A stretch of 64,000 bases of DNA, taken from Sorangium cellulosum So ce56. GTDB taxonomy: Bacteria; Myxococcota_A; Polyangia; Polyangiales; Polyangiaceae. Position 1 is the first letter of the stretch, and each line of letters starts with the position of its first letter. The stretch is from the NCBI RefSeq assembly GCF_000067165.1, contig NC_010162.1:2046001-2110000 (forward strand), written 5' to 3'. Positions 34,203-42,277 of this stretch are shown piece after piece. Both the position numbers and the translations under genes were made by a program. The notes beneath the pieces were generated by a model that made no database searches, had not been told where the DNA came from, and saw only the letters and a list, made by a program, of their open reading frames with translations.

Positions 34203-34876
34203 CGCCGCCTCCCGCCGCTCACCGGCAGACCCCTCTTCAGTTGCTCCGTCGCTCGCTTCCACGCTTCACGGGCGCGGCGGAGTCGCGACGCCACGGTCCC
34301 TGGCGGCAAGTCCAGCAGATGGGCGATGTCCGCCATCGTCTCTTCTTCGATCTCATGGAGCACGAACACCGCGCGAAGCCCGTCGTCCAGCGCCTCGAGC
34401 GACGCGTCCAGCAGCCTGCGCGCGCGCGCCTCGTCGAGGCGGCTGTCCGGTTGCTCGCCTGCCGGCGCGGAGGGCTCTCCCGTGAGCTCTTCGTGACGTG
34501 CTCGCCGGGTTCGCTCGCGGCGGACCATGTGAACCGCGACCGAGACGAGGTACGAGCGCTCTTTGCCGGGAAGGATCGCGTCGAGGCGCGACGCCGCCAC
34601 CACGAACGCTTCCTGCGCAATGTCCTCGGCCGCCGCCTCGCCCACGCCCATCCGGCACGCGAATCTCCACAGGAACTCGAGGTGCGACGCGAGCTCTTCG
34701 AGGCGCGCCTCGCGAGCGACGTCGGTGGTGGACTCACCGGGGGAACGCGCCTGCGCGTCGACGAGTCCGCCCAGAGGGCGAGCCAGGCGGATGGCGGTGG
34801 AACCGGGGGCGTCGTCGGTGGTGGTGATCACGAGGGGCTCGTCCCAGGCGATCCACGAGGTCCCCGTTTTGATCAC
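34199..34876 (-). CDS. ECF-type RNA polymerase sigma factor
   Basis: A 225-residue sigma-70 family factor. Region 2 is recognisable around LEFLWRFACRMGVGEAAAED, IAQEAFVVAASRL and the following SYLVSVAVHMVRRERTR. Region 4 is the helix-turn-helix LDDGLRAVFVLHEIEEETMA, then DIAHLLDLPPGTVASRLRRAREAW. Residues 1-50 form a non-conserved extension. The gene begins with GTG overlapping the stop of the upstream outer-membrane gene by 4 bp and ends overlapping the next start by GTGA, so three proteins are translationally coupled. The set suggests a sensor path from outer membrane to transcription. Target promoters are not evident. Confidence 0.88.
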   Translation of the reverse strand: MIKTGTSWIAWDEPLVITTTDDAPGSTAIRLARPLGGLVDAQARSPGESTTDVAREARLEELASHLEFLWRFACRMGVGEAAAEDIAQEAFVVAASRLDAILPGKERSYLVSVAVHMVRRERTRRARHEELTGEPSAPAGEQPDSRLDEARARRLLDASLEALDDGLRAVFVLHEIEEETMADIAHLLDLPPGTVASRLRRAREAWKRATEQLKRGLPVSGGRRR

Positions 34877-35976
34877 GGAAAGAGCACCCCGACGGAAAGC
34901 GCAGCGTCAAGCCGCACGGCGGGAGCCTGATAGGCCGTCCCGCCGTGCACGTAGTAGAACTCGTCCCGAAGGAGGGGCAGCGCGGCCCCGACCTGCCATT
35001 CCACGAAGGACCATGCGCCGAGCAGCGCGCGCATCCGTGCGCCGGCGCCAGCCTCGATCCACGGGCGCCATCGGCTGTCGACCTTCGGCGCTCCCTCCCC
35101 CGAGGCGAGCAACGCGCCCACATCGAGCATGATGTAAGCACTCACGAAGACGTGATCGCCGAGGGATGCGCCGAGCGGCGCCAGCGAGGCACGAACGGTG
35201 AGCCAGGTGAGGTTCACCGCCGCTCCTCCTCCGAAGACGGTGCGCGGCAACGTGGCCCCCATGCCGAGCTCGGCCCATGGCAAGAACAGCCGACCCGATG
35301 CGAACCCGCCCGAGAGCCGCGCTCCTGCCGGCCCTTCGTGGAGCGGCGTGGCGACGAGGCCGAGCGCCGTATACAGCTTCGTCGCGGGTGTGGTCTCGCG
35401 AGCCGTGGTTCGCGACGATCTCGCCGGCGGCGCTGTGGAGGTTGCGCTGAGCTCGCGGGCTGTGTCTTGCGACGGTCTGGCCGGCGGCGTCAGGGAGGGT
35501 GGCTCGGCGCGGGGAGCTTCGACCGGGGCCAGCTCGTCCTCGCCGGCCATCGTGACGACCAGCCCGAGCGCAGAGACGGCTTCTGCGCAGGAGTCTGCCA
35601 CGATCGTGCGCGCTTCGATGGCGCCGTGCGCGCCTTCTCCCGTGATCACGAGCGTCACCGCGCTCGGCGGCTCCGCTTCGCGCACATGGACCCGGAGCCG
35701 TACCGGGGAGTCGGCGTCCACGTGCCCTCCGCGCAGCGCGGCCGCCGCCCGCACCGCGTCGAGCGTCACGCAGCGCTGCTCATCGAGCTCCACCGCGGCC
35801 CCCACGTTCGCGGCGTGGGCGGCCTCCGCTCGTACCAGGACGAGCCATCCCACGACTGCGATCGCGCCCTGGCGGACGGCATTGCGGAGCGCGCGCACCC
35901 GACGAGGATCGCTCGGCGGGGCGGAGACTTTCTGAGGTCGAGGTGCCACGCGCCCGGAGGATAAGACGAACAACAC
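34873..35976 (-). CDS. Probable outer-membrane protein, first gene of the sigma cluster
   Basis: A 367-residue exported protein: after a basic N-terminus a hydrophobic segment (QGAIAVVGWLVLVRAEAAHA) serves as signal peptide. Residues 60-150 form an alpha/beta domain with a Cys pair (EQRCVTLD and VADSCAEAVSALGLVV), a Pro/Ser/Thr linker follows, and the last ~170 residues alternate like beta-barrel strands and end in VRLDAALSVGVLFP. Similar proteins precede ECF sigma genes in other Sorangium clusters and may sense the cell surface. The stop overlaps the sigma start (GTGA). The start is uncertain; GTG or ATG codons about 30 residues in would still keep the signal peptide. Confidence 0.65.
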   Translation of the reverse strand: MLFVLSSGRVAPRPQKVSAPPSDPRRVRALRNAVRQGAIAVVGWLVLVRAEAAHAANVGAAVELDEQRCVTLDAVRAAAALRGGHVDADSPVRLRVHVREAEPPSAVTLVITGEGAHGAIEARTIVADSCAEAVSALGLVVTMAGEDELAPVEAPRAEPPSLTPPARPSQDTARELSATSTAPPARSSRTTARETTPATKLYTALGLVATPLHEGPAGARLSGGFASGRLFLPWAELGMGATLPRTVFGGGAAVNLTWLTVRASLAPLGASLGDHVFVSAYIMLDVGALLASGEGAPKVDSRWRPWIEAGAGARMRALLGAWSFVEWQVGAALPLLRDEFYYVHGGTAYQAPAVRLDAALSVGVLFP

Positions 35977-36009
35977 CGCTCTTGCAGCATCGGGCGTTCG
36001 GACGGCCTC

Positions 36010-36152
36010 TCGATGTTCGTGTTCTCACCCGCGAACGAGGCAAGCGCGCGCCATCGCGCAGCTGGTTCAACGGTCCGGAACCTGACGACGATCCGAACAA
36101 CGACCCGCCGGTGAATAAGGCCTTGTCTTGCACGGGTTGTCACTCGCATTGA
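36010..36152 (+). pseudogene. C-terminal remnant of a CXXCH protein
   Basis: The plus strand reads SWFNGPEPDDDPNNDPPVNK, ALSCTGCHSH and a stop. One haem-c motif, CTGCH, sits three residues from the end. No start or upstream domain belongs to this frame, and a hairpin follows the stop at once, so this is the tail of a lost c-type cytochrome or haem-binding protein that kept its terminator. Confidence 0.5.
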
Positions 36153-36153
36153 C

Positions 36154-36173
36154 GAGCCGCTGACAAGCGGCTC
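36154..36173 (+). terminator. Hairpin after the CXXCH remnant
   Basis: GAGCCGC and GCGGCTC form 7-bp arms around TGACAA, starting two bases after the stop of the remnant. Confidence 0.5.
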
Positions 36174-36417
36174 CGACGCCAGCGGCGGACGCGCGGGTGC
36201 CCGGGCGGGCGGGGCTTGGCGGCCGACCGAGGTGCGGCGGATGGAACAGGAACACGATCTCGCCGGTGGCCGCGACGCTTGACGACGGGGGGCCGGTCTC
36301 GATGTTGCGCGCATGGGGCGACCATCCACCGGGCGACGTCCGCAGTTCCCTTCCACCGTGCCACGACCGGTCCGGGCGCGCGCCGGGCGCACACCGACGG
36401 AGCGGACCCCGCTGGCG

Positions 36418-37149
36418 ATGCGGACCTTCGGCGTCGGCGTCGACGAGCCGACGAGGGCGCACGTGCGCCAGACCCTCGGGGCGAAGCTCGGGCGGTTCGC
36501 GCGCGACATCGAGCGGCTCACGGTGCGCTTCACGGACGTGAACGGGCCACGCGGCGGCGTCGACGTCGCGTGCGACGTGAAGGTCGTCCTGAGCGGGCAC
36601 CCGAGCGTCGTCTACCAGATGCGAGGTCGAGAGCCGCGCGAGACGATCGACAGGGCCGTCCCGGGGATCGTACGGGCCGTGCAGAGCGCCCTCGAGCGCG
36701 CGCCGCGCGCCGCGTCGCGCGCGCCGGCGCGCGGCCCGAAGCCCACGGCGCGAGCGGCGAAGCGCAGCGCGGCGGCTCCGGCGCGGCGCAATCATCCATC
36801 ACCCGAGGGCAGCTTCATCGGGCGGCGCGTGGGGCGCAGCGAGGAGAACCTCGAGCGCGCGCTGGAGCGGCCCGAGAAGTCGCGGCGTGACATTCCCGTC
36901 GACACGGCCGCTCCGGGGCAGAGCGCGACCGACCGGAAGGCGGGCGGCGGCTCGACGGCGCGGCGCAACACGATGCGGAGGACACGGAAGGCCACCGCGA
37001 CGCTCGAAGACTCGGCGCAGGACCGCCCGTCGCGCAAGTCGACGCGCAAGAGCGCCAATCGCGCGAAGCAGGGCTCGAAGCTCCAGCGGCGCGCGGTCCG
37101 GCAGGCGACCAGCCCGAGCACCAGGGCCGCGAAGGCCACCGCCCGCTGA
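36418..37149 (+). CDS. Ribosome-hibernation-factor-like protein (HPF/RaiA domain) with long basic tail
   Basis: A 243-residue protein whose first 100 residues match the HPF/RaiA (S30EA) fold: strand MRTFGVGV, helix EPTRAHVRQTLGAKLGRFAR, strand LTVRFTDVNGPRGGVDVACD and helix PRETIDRAVPGIVRAVQSAL. Such domains bind the ribosome decoding centre during stasis. The remaining 140 residues are Arg/Lys/Ala/Ser-rich, with runs such as RRTRKATATLEDSAQDRPSR, resembling a histone-like or RNA-binding tail; the usual ribosome-dimerisation domain is absent. The ATG at 36418 is chosen because the first domain strand starts there; an upstream ATG at 36313 would add 35 low-complexity residues. It may protect ribosomes or modify their binding under stress; this is inference. 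Confidence 0.7.
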   Translation: MRTFGVGVDEPTRAHVRQTLGAKLGRFARDIERLTVRFTDVNGPRGGVDVACDVKVVLSGHPSVVYQMRGREPRETIDRAVPGIVRAVQSALERAPRAASRAPARGPKPTARAAKRSAAAPARRNHPSPEGSFIGRRVGRSEENLERALERPEKSRRDIPVDTAAPGQSATDRKAGGGSTARRNTMRRTRKATATLEDSAQDRPSRKSTRKSANRAKQGSKLQRRAVRQATSPSTRAAKATAR

Positions 37150-37329
37150 TCACGCGGTGCGCTGCTGGCCGCCCTCGGCCGTGAAGCCTCCCGCGAGCGC
37201 CAGGCACAATGTTCTCGCCGGCGCGCTGGCACGGGCGATGCTCGAGGCGGACGCGGTCCCGGCCACCTGGTCCTCGCGCGGCGGGTGACCGACGGGACAC
37301 GCGTGCTCCACGAACCAGAGAGGTCTCCC

Positions 37330-37923
37330 ATGGTTGCTCCGCTCGGAGAGTCCACGAGGTCGCTTCGCTTTGCGCAGGTCGACTTTCACACCGTGCGCGA
37401 GAACCGCGGTTGGTTCCTCGCGATCGGCGTGGCCACGATGGTGCTCGGGGTGCTCGCGTTCGTCATGCCGTTCGTCGCCTCCCGGGTCACCGCCATCGCC
37501 CTCGGCTGGTTGATCGTGCTCGCCGGCGTGGCCGAGGGCTGTCACGCCATCCAGAGCCGCGGCTGGGCCGGCGCCCGCTGGGAGCTCGTGAGCGCCCTGG
37601 TGCAGGTGGCGTTCGGGCTCCTCCTTGTGGTCGCCCCGATGACCGGCAAGCTCGCGCTGATGGTGATCGCCGCGGCGTACTTCATCTCCGAGGGCGCGCT
37701 CAAGCTCATCCGCGCCTATCAGCACCGCGGGCTGCGGGGCTCGGGATGGCTCGTGTTCGACGGCATCCTCGCGTTTGGGCTCGGGATGCTGATCATCACC
37801 GGAGGCGTCACCACGGCCGTGCGGGTGCTCGGCTTGCTCGTCGGGATCAGCCTCCTGACCGGCGGTATGTCGATGATCCTGATCGCGCTGGGCGGCGCTC
37901 GCGTGCTCGACACGCGAGCGTGA
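37330..37923 (+). CDS. HdeD-like membrane protein (DUF308)
   Basis: A 197-residue protein with six transmembrane helices in three repeated pairs, each with the HdeD/DUF308 pattern: NRGWFLAIGVATMVLGVLAF, VTAIALGWLIVLAGVAEGCH, WELVSALVQVAFGLLLVVAP and LMVIAAAYFISEGALKL. HdeD proteins are linked to acid and general stress in enterobacteria, but most homologues are uncharacterised. GAGAGG lies just before the ATG at 37330. It follows the HPF-like gene and precedes an SCP2 protein on the same strand, and the group may respond to stress. Confidence 0.85.
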   Translation: MVAPLGESTRSLRFAQVDFHTVRENRGWFLAIGVATMVLGVLAFVMPFVASRVTAIALGWLIVLAGVAEGCHAIQSRGWAGARWELVSALVQVAFGLLLVVAPMTGKLALMVIAAAYFISEGALKLIRAYQHRGLRGSGWLVFDGILAFGLGMLIITGGVTTAVRVLGLLVGISLLTGGMSMILIALGGARVLDTRA

Positions 37924-38036
37924 AGAGGCGACCTCCGCGCCGCGCAGAAGGGCACACCCCTTGCTCGGGGCAAGGAGCGCGGGGAGCGCGAAGGCCAGGT
38001 TGGCAAACCGGACACACTCTTTGATCATGTCGCGTC

Positions 38037-38378
38037 ATGTCGCAAGCAAGGAAGCTCATCCAGGATCTCGCGGCAGGACGCTACGACGCCCGCCTGCGAG
38101 GAACACGGAAGGTGTGCGCCGTGCAGCTCAGCGAGGACGAGCGCGTCGTCGTGGAGATCGCCGACGGGTCCTTCGGAATCGCGCCCGAAGGCGCGATCGA
38201 GGACTGCCAGATCTCCTGCTCGCTCGACGATTTCCTGCGGATCTTTCGCGGTGAACAGAACCTGATCACGGCGATCATGCAGGGCCGCGTCGGCGTGCGA
38301 GGAGACCTGGGCGTCGCCCAGATGTTTCAGAGCGTCTTCTCCCCGGGAGATCAACAGGCTCCGGAAGCGACGCGCTGA
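38037..38378 (+). CDS. SCP2 sterol-carrier-domain protein
   Basis: A 113-residue soluble protein that is a single SCP2 domain: the strand VCAVQLSEDERVVVEIADGS, the acidic segment DCQISCSLDDFLRIF, and the helical end GEQNLITAIMQGRVGVRGDLGVAQMF. SCP2 domains bind lipids or other hydrophobic ligands in a tunnel. Stand-alone bacterial versions have no agreed function. It lies 24 bp before the glycogen debranching gene on the same strand and may be cotranscribed. Confidence 0.8.
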   Translation: MSQARKLIQDLAAGRYDARLRGTRKVCAVQLSEDERVVVEIADGSFGIAPEGAIEDCQISCSLDDFLRIFRGEQNLITAIMQGRVGVRGDLGVAQMFQSVFSPGDQQAPEATR

Positions 38379-38401
38379 GCCACCGTCATCGGAGGGGGCC
38401 C

Positions 38402-40456
38402 ATGGAACGGCAAGTGAGCATTCTGGACGGCGGCACGTTCGTCGTCAGCGATCTGCGCGGCAACATCGAGCACTCCGTCAGCCGGCCGCTCGGCCTCTTT
38501 CACCTCGATACGCGCTTTCTCTCCGAATGGATCCTGACGATCGACGGCGTCGTCCCGGCCGCGCTGTCCACCGACGACGTGCAGTACTTCCAGGCCCAGT
38601 TCTTCCTCGTCCCGAGGCCCGCCGCGATGTACGTCGAATCGACCCTCTCGATCGTCCGGAGCCGGTTCGTGGGCGACGGCTTCCACGAGGACCTCCTGCT
38701 CATGAACCACGGCAAGCTCCCCGTCGAGCTCGAGGTCCGCATCCAGGCCGGCGCCGATTTCGCCGACCTGTTCGAGGTCAAGGACATGCTCCCGAAGAAA
38801 GGGGAGCGCTATCACCGCATCGAGGACAATCGGCTCGTCCTCGGCTATCGACGCGAGCGCTTCGTGCGTGAGACGTGGATCTCCGCCTCGCAGCCCGCGC
38901 AGATCGATCCGAGCGGCTTGACCTTTCGGGCGAGCATCGCGCCGCACGGCCGCTGGAGCACGTGCCTCGACGTCGTGGCGGCGATCGACGGCCTCGAGGA
39001 GCGGCACACCCGGGTGAAGTACGCCCACGGCGAGAGCCACGCGCGCCCGAACATCGGCATCAGCCTCGAGAGCTGGATCGACCACGCGCCGCGGCTCCTC
39101 ACCGCGAACGAGACGCTCGCCCGGACGTACGAGCGGAGCCTCATCGACCTGGCCGCGCTGCGCTTCTTCTCCAAGCTGATGCCGGACGCCGCCATTCCGG
39201 CCGCCGGTCTACCGTGGTTCATGGCGGCCTTCGGCCGCGACAGCATCATCACGAGCCTGCAAGCGCTGCCGTTCGTCCCCGAGCTCTCGCGCTCCACGCT
39301 CCGCTACCTCGCGCGCCGCCAGGGCAGCCGCCGGGACGACTTCCGCGACGAGGAGCCGGGAAAGATCCTCCACGAGGTTCGCTGGGGCGAGCTGACCGCC
39401 TTCGAGGAGCGGCCGCACTCCCCCTACTTCGGCTCTGCCGACGCGACGCCGCTCTTCCTGATCCTGCTCGACGAGTACGAGCGCTGGACCGGCGACGCGG
39501 AGCTCGTCCTGTCGATGGAGCACACCGCGCGCGCCGCGCTTCGATGGATCGATGAGTGGGGGGACCGCGACGGGGACGGCTATGTCGAGTACGACACGCG
39601 CAACCCCGAGACCGGCCTGGAGAACCAGTGCTGGAAAGACTCGTGGGACTCGATCGTCTTTCATGACGGATCGCTCGCGCGGCGGCCTCTCGCGTGCTGC
39701 GAGATCCAGGGCTACGTCTACGACGCGAAGGTGCGCGGCGCCCGGCTCGCGCGCGAGTTCTGGCGGGACCCCGAGCTTTCGGCGCGCCTCGAGCGAGACG
39801 CGGCCGAGCTGAAGCGTCGATTCAATCAGGACTTCTGGCTCGACGATCGCGGGTTCTTCGCGCTCGCGCTGGACGGCCAGAAGCGCCGGGTCGACTCCTT
39901 GACCTCGAACATCGGTCACTTGCTCTGGAGCGGTATCGTCGAGACATCCAAGGCCGAACGCGTGGTGGAGCACCTCCTCGGACCGCATCTGTTCAGCGGC
40001 TGGGGGGTGCGCACCATGGCCGACGACGAGGGCGGGTACAACCCCATCGGATATCACGTGGGTACGGTCTGGCCGCACGAGAACTCGCTGATCGCGCTCG
40101 GGCTCCGGCGTTACGGCTTCAGCGTGGAGGCCGGGCGCGTCGCGACGGGCAACCTGGCCGCGGCGCCCTTCTTCCACTACCGCTTGCCGGAGGCGTTCGC
40201 CGGGTATCCACGAGAGCTCACCAGCTTCCCTGTCGAGTATCCGACCGCGTGCAGCCCCCAGGCCTGGGCCACCGCGGCTCCCTTGCTCTTTCTGCGCGTC
40301 GTGCTCGGGCTGGAGCCGATGGGCAATCGCCTGTTCGTCGATCCGGCGGTCCCCGCCGAGTTCGGAGAGATCCGGCTGCTCGACATCCCCGGGCGCTGGG
40401 GCAGGTGCGACGCCTTCGGTCGAGCGCGCCCTGAGTCGGGGCTCCGGGCGGCGTGA
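38402..40456 (+). CDS. Glycogen debranching-type enzyme (amylo-alpha-1,6-glucosidase family)
   Basis: A 684-residue protein with the N-terminal glycogen-debranching domain (residues about 5-200, starting SILDGGTFVVSDLRGNIEHS) and an (alpha/alpha)6-barrel glucosidase domain (about 260-680). Typical barrel segments are GLPWFMAAFGRDSIITSLQA, GSADATPLFLILLDEYERWT, LENQCWKDSWDSI and the WPHENSLIALGLRRYG end. The family trims alpha-1,6 branches of glycogen or acts on related alpha-glucans in the cytosol. Bacterial homologues of this length are often called amylo-alpha-1,6-glucosidases without biochemical proof. GGAGG lies 8 bases before the ATG. It may help mobilise storage glycogen with the stress genes upstream. 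Confidence 0.88.
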   Translation: MERQVSILDGGTFVVSDLRGNIEHSVSRPLGLFHLDTRFLSEWILTIDGVVPAALSTDDVQYFQAQFFLVPRPAAMYVESTLSIVRSRFVGDGFHEDLLLMNHGKLPVELEVRIQAGADFADLFEVKDMLPKKGERYHRIEDNRLVLGYRRERFVRETWISASQPAQIDPSGLTFRASIAPHGRWSTCLDVVAAIDGLEERHTRVKYAHGESHARPNIGISLESWIDHAPRLLTANETLARTYERSLIDLAALRFFSKLMPDAAIPAAGLPWFMAAFGRDSIITSLQALPFVPELSRSTLRYLARRQGSRRDDFRDEEPGKILHEVRWGELTAFEERPHSPYFGSADATPLFLILLDEYERWTGDAELVLSMEHTARAALRWIDEWGDRDGDGYVEYDTRNPETGLENQCWKDSWDSIVFHDGSLARRPLACCEIQGYVYDAKVRGARLAREFWRDPELSARLERDAAELKRRFNQDFWLDDRGFFALALDGQKRRVDSLTSNIGHLLWSGIVETSKAERVVEHLLGPHLFSGWGVRTMADDEGGYNPIGYHVGTVWPHENSLIALGLRRYGFSVEAGRVATGNLAAAPFFHYRLPEAFAGYPRELTSFPVEYPTACSPQAWATAAPLLFLRVVLGLEPMGNRLFVDPAVPAEFGEIRLLDIPGRWGRCDAFGRARPESGLRAA

Positions 40457-40464
40457 GTCGCCAT

Positions 40465-40491
40465 GGCGGCGGCCAGCTCGTGGCCGTCGCC
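40465..40491. terminator. Hairpin between convergent debranching and aldo/keto reductase genes
   Basis: GGCGGCGGCCA and TGGCCGTCGCC pair over 11 bp with one mismatch around a 5-base loop, 9 bp after the stop of the debranching gene. No T-run follows. Confidence 0.5.
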
Positions 40492-40520
40492 ATGGATTCG
40501 CGGGATCCGCGCAGGCAGCG

Positions 40521-41531
40521 TCAGGCCGCGCTGCGCGCCGCGGGGGGGCGCTCCGGCGGCGCCATGAACTCGGGACCCACCGGGTCACGCACGGCGCCGG
40601 TGAGCACGGCGTCGATGTGGGCGCGGGCTTCGTCGTCGAGGCTCCATCCCATCACCTCGTTGATCGGCGTGAGCTCCTCCGGCCGTCGAGCCCCCCAGAG
40701 AGCCACCGAGACACCCGGGTGGTCGAGCACCCAGCGCACCGCGAGCGCGAGCACGCCCCGAGCGTAGCGGCCGCGCGCGAACCGATCGAGGCCCCTCACC
40801 GCGTCGAGGTACTGCGCGAAGCGTGGAGATTGAAACTTCGGATCGGTCTTCCTGAGGTCGTCCCCCTTGAACTCGGTCGTCTCGTCGATCGCGCCGCTCA
40901 GGAGCCCGCGGCAGAGCGCGCCGTAGGTGAGCGTGGCGACCCCGTTGTCGCGACACCAAGGCAGGATGTCCCCCTCCGCCTGCCTCTCGAAGAGGTTCAG
41001 CGGCGGCTGCGCCGACGCGATCGGCGCGACAGCGCGGAACCGCTGCATGGCGTCGATCGAGTAATTGGAGACGCCGATCGCGCGGATCTTGCCTTGACGC
41101 TGGAGATCGAGGAGGGCCTGGGCCGTCTCTTCGTAGGGCGTCTGTGGATCCGGCCAGTGAACCTGATAGAGATCGATGTAGTCGGTGCGCAGACGCACGA
41201 GCGAGAGCTCGACCTCCTCCAGGAGCTGCTTGCGCGTCCCGTTCCGGAAGAGCGCGTTGCCGCGTCGCTCGAGGCCCCCTTTGGTCGCGAGGACCACCCG
41301 CTCGCGCTGGCCCCGCTCGGCGATGGCCCGTCCGACGACCTCCTCGGAGTGCCCGAACCCGTAGGCCGGCGCGGTGTCGATCAGGTTGATCCCGAGGTCG
41401 AGCGCCGCGTGGATCGTGCGGACCGACGCGTCGTCGTCGGCGCCGCCCCATTGATACCCGCCCATGGCCCAGGTCCCGAGGCCGACCCGGCTCGCGGGGA
41501 TCGGCACGTCACGAATGTTCGTTTGCTCCAT
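40521..41531 (-). CDS. Aldo/keto reductase (last gene of the sugar operon)
   Basis: A 336-residue TIM-barrel aldo/keto reductase with the complete tetrad: Asp52, Tyr57 (DTAPAYGFGHSE), Lys84 (ATKGG) and His125 (QVHWPDP). The sequence pattern is nearest to YajO/IolS-type or aldose-1-dehydrogenase-like reductases. AGGAG lies just before the ATG. Its start overlaps the end of the cyclase-family gene by 23 bp, so it is translationally coupled to the sugar operon. It could oxidise an aldose to its lactone or reduce an aldehyde formed downstream; direction cannot be told from the sequence. Confidence 0.9.
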   Translation of the reverse strand: MEQTNIRDVPIPASRVGLGTWAMGGYQWGGADDDASVRTIHAALDLGINLIDTAPAYGFGHSEEVVGRAIAERGQRERVVLATKGGLERRGNALFRNGTRKQLLEEVELSLVRLRTDYIDLYQVHWPDPQTPYEETAQALLDLQRQGKIRAIGVSNYSIDAMQRFRAVAPIASAQPPLNLFERQAEGDILPWCRDNGVATLTYGALCRGLLSGAIDETTEFKGDDLRKTDPKFQSPRFAQYLDAVRGLDRFARGRYARGVLALAVRWVLDHPGVSVALWGARRPEELTPINEVMGWSLDDEARAHIDAVLTGAVRDPVGPEFMAPPERPPAARSAA

Positions 41532-42210
41532 GGTGCTCCTTCTCCGTTTCTTCCGATCGCCGCCGGCGCAAGACGACCCGCGCGGGAGCCCCGTCGAGCC
41601 CCTCCAGGCGTATCGGCAGGGCGACGAGGTCGTACGAGCCGGGCTCGACGCGCGATAGGTCCAGCCCTTCGATGATAACGACGCCCGCCGCGAGCAGGAC
41701 CCGGTGCGTCTCGGCCCCGCCATCCATGCCTCCGATCGACAGGTAGTCGATCCCCAGGGCCCAGACGCCGCGCTCGACCAGGTGATGGGCCGCCTCCGGG
41801 GACAGGTACGTGTAGTCGGAGCGAAACCGCTCTTCGCTCCAGCGCCGGGAGTTCTTCGTCTTGAAGAGGAGTCGATCGCCGGGGTGGATCTCGACGGGCT
41901 CGAGGTGGGCCGGCTGGATGCTATCGATCTCTCCGAGGTCGAGGACGCGCGCGGGGCCGATCAGCCGGTCGAGCGGGACGCGATCGATCCCCGCGGCGCG
42001 GACAATGAAATGAACCGGAGCATCCACGTGCGTGCCGGTGTGCACGCCGAGCGAGAGGCGTGAGACGGTCGCGGGATCGCCGCGCTCGAGGTGCTCCGTC
42101 TGGACGATCTCTACCGGAGGATTGCCCGGCCAGTGCACCATGCCGTCACGGATTGGCACGCTCACGTCGACCCACGGCTCCTGGGCCTGGTTCGGGGCTG
42201 ATTGTCGCAT
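41509..42210 (-). CDS. Cyclase-family metal-dependent hydrolase (kynurenine formamidase-like)
   Basis: A 233-residue member of the cyclase/arylformamidase superfamily with the metal-binding signature HTGTHVDAPVHF (57-68) and a second conserved segment ALGIDYLSIGGMD. Such enzymes hydrolyse amides or lactone-like bonds with Mn or Zn. Inside a sugar-acid operon the simplest role would be opening a sugar lactone made by the dehydrogenase, but the family also includes formamidases. The ATG at 42210 is preferred because GGAGGGA lies 8 bases upstream. Confidence 0.85.
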   Translation of the reverse strand: MRQSAPNQAQEPWVDVSVPIRDGMVHWPGNPPVEIVQTEHLERGDPATVSRLSLGVHTGTHVDAPVHFIVRAAGIDRVPLDRLIGPARVLDLGEIDSIQPAHLEPVEIHPGDRLLFKTKNSRRWSEERFRSDYTYLSPEAAHHLVERGVWALGIDYLSIGGMDGGAETHRVLLAAGVVIIEGLDLSRVEPGSYDLVALPIRLEGLDGAPARVVLRRRRSEETEKEHHGANEHS

Positions 42211-42277
42211 GGACGCGTCCCTCCACCCCATCCCCAATGCATCCGCCGTACCCGCCGGCGCCGGCGAGGCGGCGGCC

